Origin: Monosporascus cannonballus
Taxonomy: Eukaryota > Ascomycota > Sordariomycetes > Xylariales
Assembly: GCA_004154925.1 (NCBI GenBank)
Contig: QJNS01000017.1
Location: 434,001 to 498,000, forward strand
Direction of reading: 5' to 3'
DNA: 64,000 nucleotides
Of the stretch, positions 60,873-64,000 are shown in pieces (within the stretch, counting starts at the first letter, position 1; each line of letters begins with the position of its first letter). A model generated the notes under the pieces. That model was not told the DNA's origin. It saw only the letters and a program-made list of their open reading frames with translations, and made no database searches. The position numbers were made by a program, and so were the translations under genes.

Positions 60873-63779
60873 TTTGAATGTGTGGGCGCCAGCTGATCGT
60901 GTCCCGGGCTCGTATTAATCTGGCCAACAGCAGCAATCAATCGGGCGATCTGGCCTTCCCCGGTGGTCAGTTGCCCGGCTATAGTATGTTCTGTAATGTA
61001 GAATGGAATGCGAGACGTTCTGAGAAATCGGGTGCTGCTGCCAACTGGATATCTACCTAGGTAAATAAATTTGAGATGCAGCTTGTTATAGGGCAGTGAG
61101 GCGGCGACACAATTCCCACGGTCAAGAACAGATATGGACAAGTTGCGGCTGCCAGGTCCAGGACTGCACGCAAGACCGTCCCCAACTTTATTCGATAGTG
61201 GGGTCTTGTCAAAACTTACTGTACTGGATACCGTATACTTAAGATACGTACAGCATTCGATTGAAACTGCAAGTACATGAGACCTCTAGCTGCATGCACA
61301 TCATCGTCATTGTCAGCCACACTTCAGCCTTGGATTGATCGCCCAAACAACTAGTTAAGCCACATGAACTCGAAGATGGAGATATTAGCAATTTACGACA
61401 AAATCACGTTGACTATCAACATTACTGCCAATATCATTCTATGATGTACCCTTATTGCATGGACCACTTCATGAATCAAAATCATAGTAACTTAAGAGTC
61501 TCGGAAAGCCTGAAGGTCTCAACACGTGCGAAACAAAACCTCGTGGCTTTCCAAATCCACTCTCAGGGGCATCCGAATTCGAGGTAACTACTACGATACA
61601 TATCATCTATGATTTGGATATACCGAATTGTCTCTCTGCTAAGAAACATGGATGGCCCTGTATCTGACTCCGCCTGTTATTAAAGCGCTGTTTGACGGAA
61701 CGATTCAATGTCCTGAGTGCGTAGCCATGAAGCGCCAGAAAAATATTAAGGGTCAAGCACCCGGTAGGTTCCCCCAAGCCCTTGTGAGGAAACTAGGACA
61801 AAACGAAACAGCGTACCTAGTTACGCATTAAAGCAGCCGTCGTGAGCCTTCAGATAAATTTTAGCCAGCAACATTCAGCACCATGGTAACCTCTGCGAAG
61901 TACGCATTGGCAAACAACGTTTTCCGCCCTCCTTCGCCGGTACTCGTCGTTTCTGGTTCAATCACGGTCTCACCGCTGCGTTCCCCAATATCGCTGCTAC
62001 TGTGCGTTGGAGCCGGACTCTCCAGACCGTTCGGCAAGGGGGTTCGTCATTGTAAGCCGCTCTTGACATTATGCAGACCCGAAGGACACGTCCCAGCTCC
62101 GGTACGGGGCGGTACTCGTCCAGGCACGTTATAAGGCATCAAAGGAAGATAGGCCCATCCGGTCGTTGTCGTCTGACCGTCGAGAGGGCTATCTGACTGC
62201 GTCCTAGGTAGACGAGCGGATCCACGGGGGCGCGCCCCTGACCCGGCGCATCGACCCCTCGGGCCTCGTCGATGGCTAGGACCACCATCCAGACACCGAA
62301 AAAGGCCATTGCGGATGTGACGGCAGTTTCAATCTGTGACACGAAACTGCTCTGCAGGATGTCGGGAACGCAAGAGAGTGCGACATGGAGAGCTTTGCGA
62401 CCCTCGGACTTCGCAGCTATTTAGCAGCTGGCTTATTGCAGTACGCAAGAGGAGAGCTATGAGGCGCAATCGCCGATACGCAATACCCGGCAGGCGATCG
62501 GGGTGAAGTTGAAGAGGGGATCGTGTCCCCGAAAGCCACTTATTATGCGCAGACTCCAGATGGGGACGCATAGTGGATAGTGTTCCGAGACACCGCCCAG
62601 ACAACTGCCCCTTGAGGAGACGATGGAGGCCAGTATGAGGTCCAAGGGTGGCCGGCTGGTCAATATCTCGCCTTTAATCATGATATGAGGTTTATTCCAG
62701 CTGGGTCCGATCTCCGTGCGCCGAGTTCATCTTGTTGCATACAATGCACTATCTCCCAACCTCGCCGCCGACCGCCTTCGGTTCGGCTATGCTGAACATC
62801 TCGGTTAGCTCCCGGAACTCATCCATGACGCGATTAATTGTTCTGTTTTGCCTTTCAAAGGCTCCGCGACCTTTATTGAGTTGATGCATAATGATTTGAA
62901 GCTCAATAGGGATCGTCTCAGAAGTTGATTTTGGGTGGCGGCAGTATCACCGCATTCCTGTCCCGTCCAGTCAGATGCCTTTAAGGCGGATGGCCTATTA
63001 TAGTAATAAGGGGTAGAAAATCAGTGAGTTGATACAGAGGGCTTGAGGAATAGGAAGCGATGGTCAAGTCTTCCTAGGTAAGCCGTATGGTAACTAGAGA
63101 CTTGGTTATTGGAGCAACAATTTGTAACATGGGCCAGTTAGGCCGACCTGTGGTCATTGACGAGGCAAACTGATACCCGTTCCGAAAGACTTGTTGCTCA
63201 AACGGGCCTGGCAGGGATGATTAGACGCTTCGGGCTCTGTGAACCTTCTTTGGCCTCACGGCCTTTAAGCCTCCCAGCAGGGAAAGGGGGTTGCTTTGGG
63301 TGGCCAATATTGGCATTTTTACCAACAGGTATCACTCTAAATTCTTCAACTAGCCGAAACAACAATCTTCAATAGGAAACCTGGGGCCCGGAAGTACACG
63401 AGGTGCACGAAAAGATCGATGTATCCGCTGATTTTTACCTACCACAAACAAGGACTCTGGCCTCAAGAGGCGTAAGATTTCGGAAATGGACAGGGAAGTC
63501 AACACTGAAATGAAAAGATCGAGCTTTATTGCTGCTTTACTCCAAGGTCTTCCCCGGGGTTGACCCGGCAGGTTGAATGATGTGCTGGCTGGCTGGCCCC
63601 TGAATGCATATGGGCAATCACACAGGCTGAGGCACCTTAAAGGGAAGTAGGCCACCATAAATTTCACTGGCCTTTTGCCAAACAAGCCTTCGATAAGTTT
63701 TCAGAATGAACACACATACTATTTCTCCACTCACATGGGATGATGATCAACTAGCGCGTAGGTAAGATATCGTATGTGT
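60873..63779. other. Gene-poor interval, right part of window
   Basis: Includes the SEC23 promoter. Frames up to 111 codons on both strands (for example 62329-62604 and 63350-63685, minus) have no recognisable motif or consistent exon chain. I see no RNA gene. Confidence 0.5.
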
Positions 63780-64000
63780 CTATCCAAACAGAGCAAATAA
63801 CAGATTGCTAACTCCTAGCTCTTTGATGTATTCCAGCTTACCCTTCCATGAGCTGAACACTACTTCGGCAATCAAACAAGGTTCGAATAGCAGGTCTAAG
63901 CTGTAACGTGCGGGTGTTAATGCGACTTTAACTGTTTGAGGAATGATCCGACTCGGGACTCCGGCATTCATGATGACTGTGCCGAAGAAATTTATAAGAG
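63780..64000 (-). CDS. Possible 3' part of a gene cut by the window edge
   Basis: A minus-strand frame is open from the window edge to a stop at 63780. It reads FFGTVIMNAGVPSRIIPQ and later EVVFSSWKGKLEYIKELG, with a protein-like mix of residues. The 5' part lies outside the window, and I do not recognise the family. A splice donor such as GTTAGC near the end could mean the true exon stops earlier. It may equally be a chance frame. Confidence 0.3.
   Translation of the reverse strand, partial: LINFFGTVIMNAGVPSRIIPQTVKVALTPARYSLDLLFEPCLIAEVVFSSWKGKLEYIKELGVSNLLFALFG

Overview
The window looks like part of a filamentous ascomycete chromosome (Pezizomycotina, probably Sordariomycetes). The host genes have short introns of about 47-90 bp with GTAAGT-type donors and CTAAC/CTGAC-type branch sites. 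Recognisable families are SRP72, a PTH11/rhodopsin-type membrane protein, an NCBP3-like protein, an R2R3 Myb of the FlbD type, an O-GlcNAc-transferase-like GT41 protein, ribosomal protein uL11 (L12) and Sec23. All identifications come from reading the translations by eye. No database search was possible.

Layout. 1-6.8 kb: SRP72 (-), an unknown Ser/Lys-rich protein (-) and a rhodopsin-domain membrane protein (-) with an apparent one-base frameshift. 7.1-8.2 kb: an assembly gap, a possible LTR fragment and unrecognised sequence. 8.19-16.91 kb: a DNA transposon with short terminal inverted repeats. 16.9-18.0 kb: a decayed cytochrome P450. 22.7-26.7 kb: a Cys/His-cluster coiled-coil protein (+) and an NCBP3-like protein (+). 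26.7-35.2 kb: gene-poor, with a second gap. 35.2-36.1 kb: Myb factor (+). 36.1-45.8 kb: gene-poor. 45.8-53.4 kb: a coiled-coil protein (-) and the 1,590-residue GT41 protein (-). 56.7-60.9 kb: uL11 (-) and Sec23 (-). After that only a possible partial gene at the right edge.

The main discovery candidate is the 8.7 kb element at 8188-16914. It has hAT-like ends and a hAT-like transposase gene on the minus strand, broken by stops and frameshifts. It also carries two different histone H3-like genes, one in each half and on opposite strands. Both splice cleanly into full histone folds, and both have a loop 1 two residues longer than canonical H3, as in CENP-A. They share an intron at the same codon and phase. 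A third cargo gene (+) encodes an intact 506-residue protein I do not recognise. The element is also studded with 30 exact copies of the 8-mer GTACTAAT (either strand). They usually occur as pairs or quartets spaced exactly 12 bp apart, and they sit in introns and between genes. A transposon carrying paired CenH3-like histones, an unknown partner protein and an iteron-like site array is the candidate undescribed system.

The arrangement is nearly symmetrical. A 320 bp divergent promoter separates a leftward arm (transposase, then H3-like A) from a rightward arm (H3-like B, then the 506-residue gene). The transposase is decayed while the three cargo genes keep open frames and canonical splice sites.
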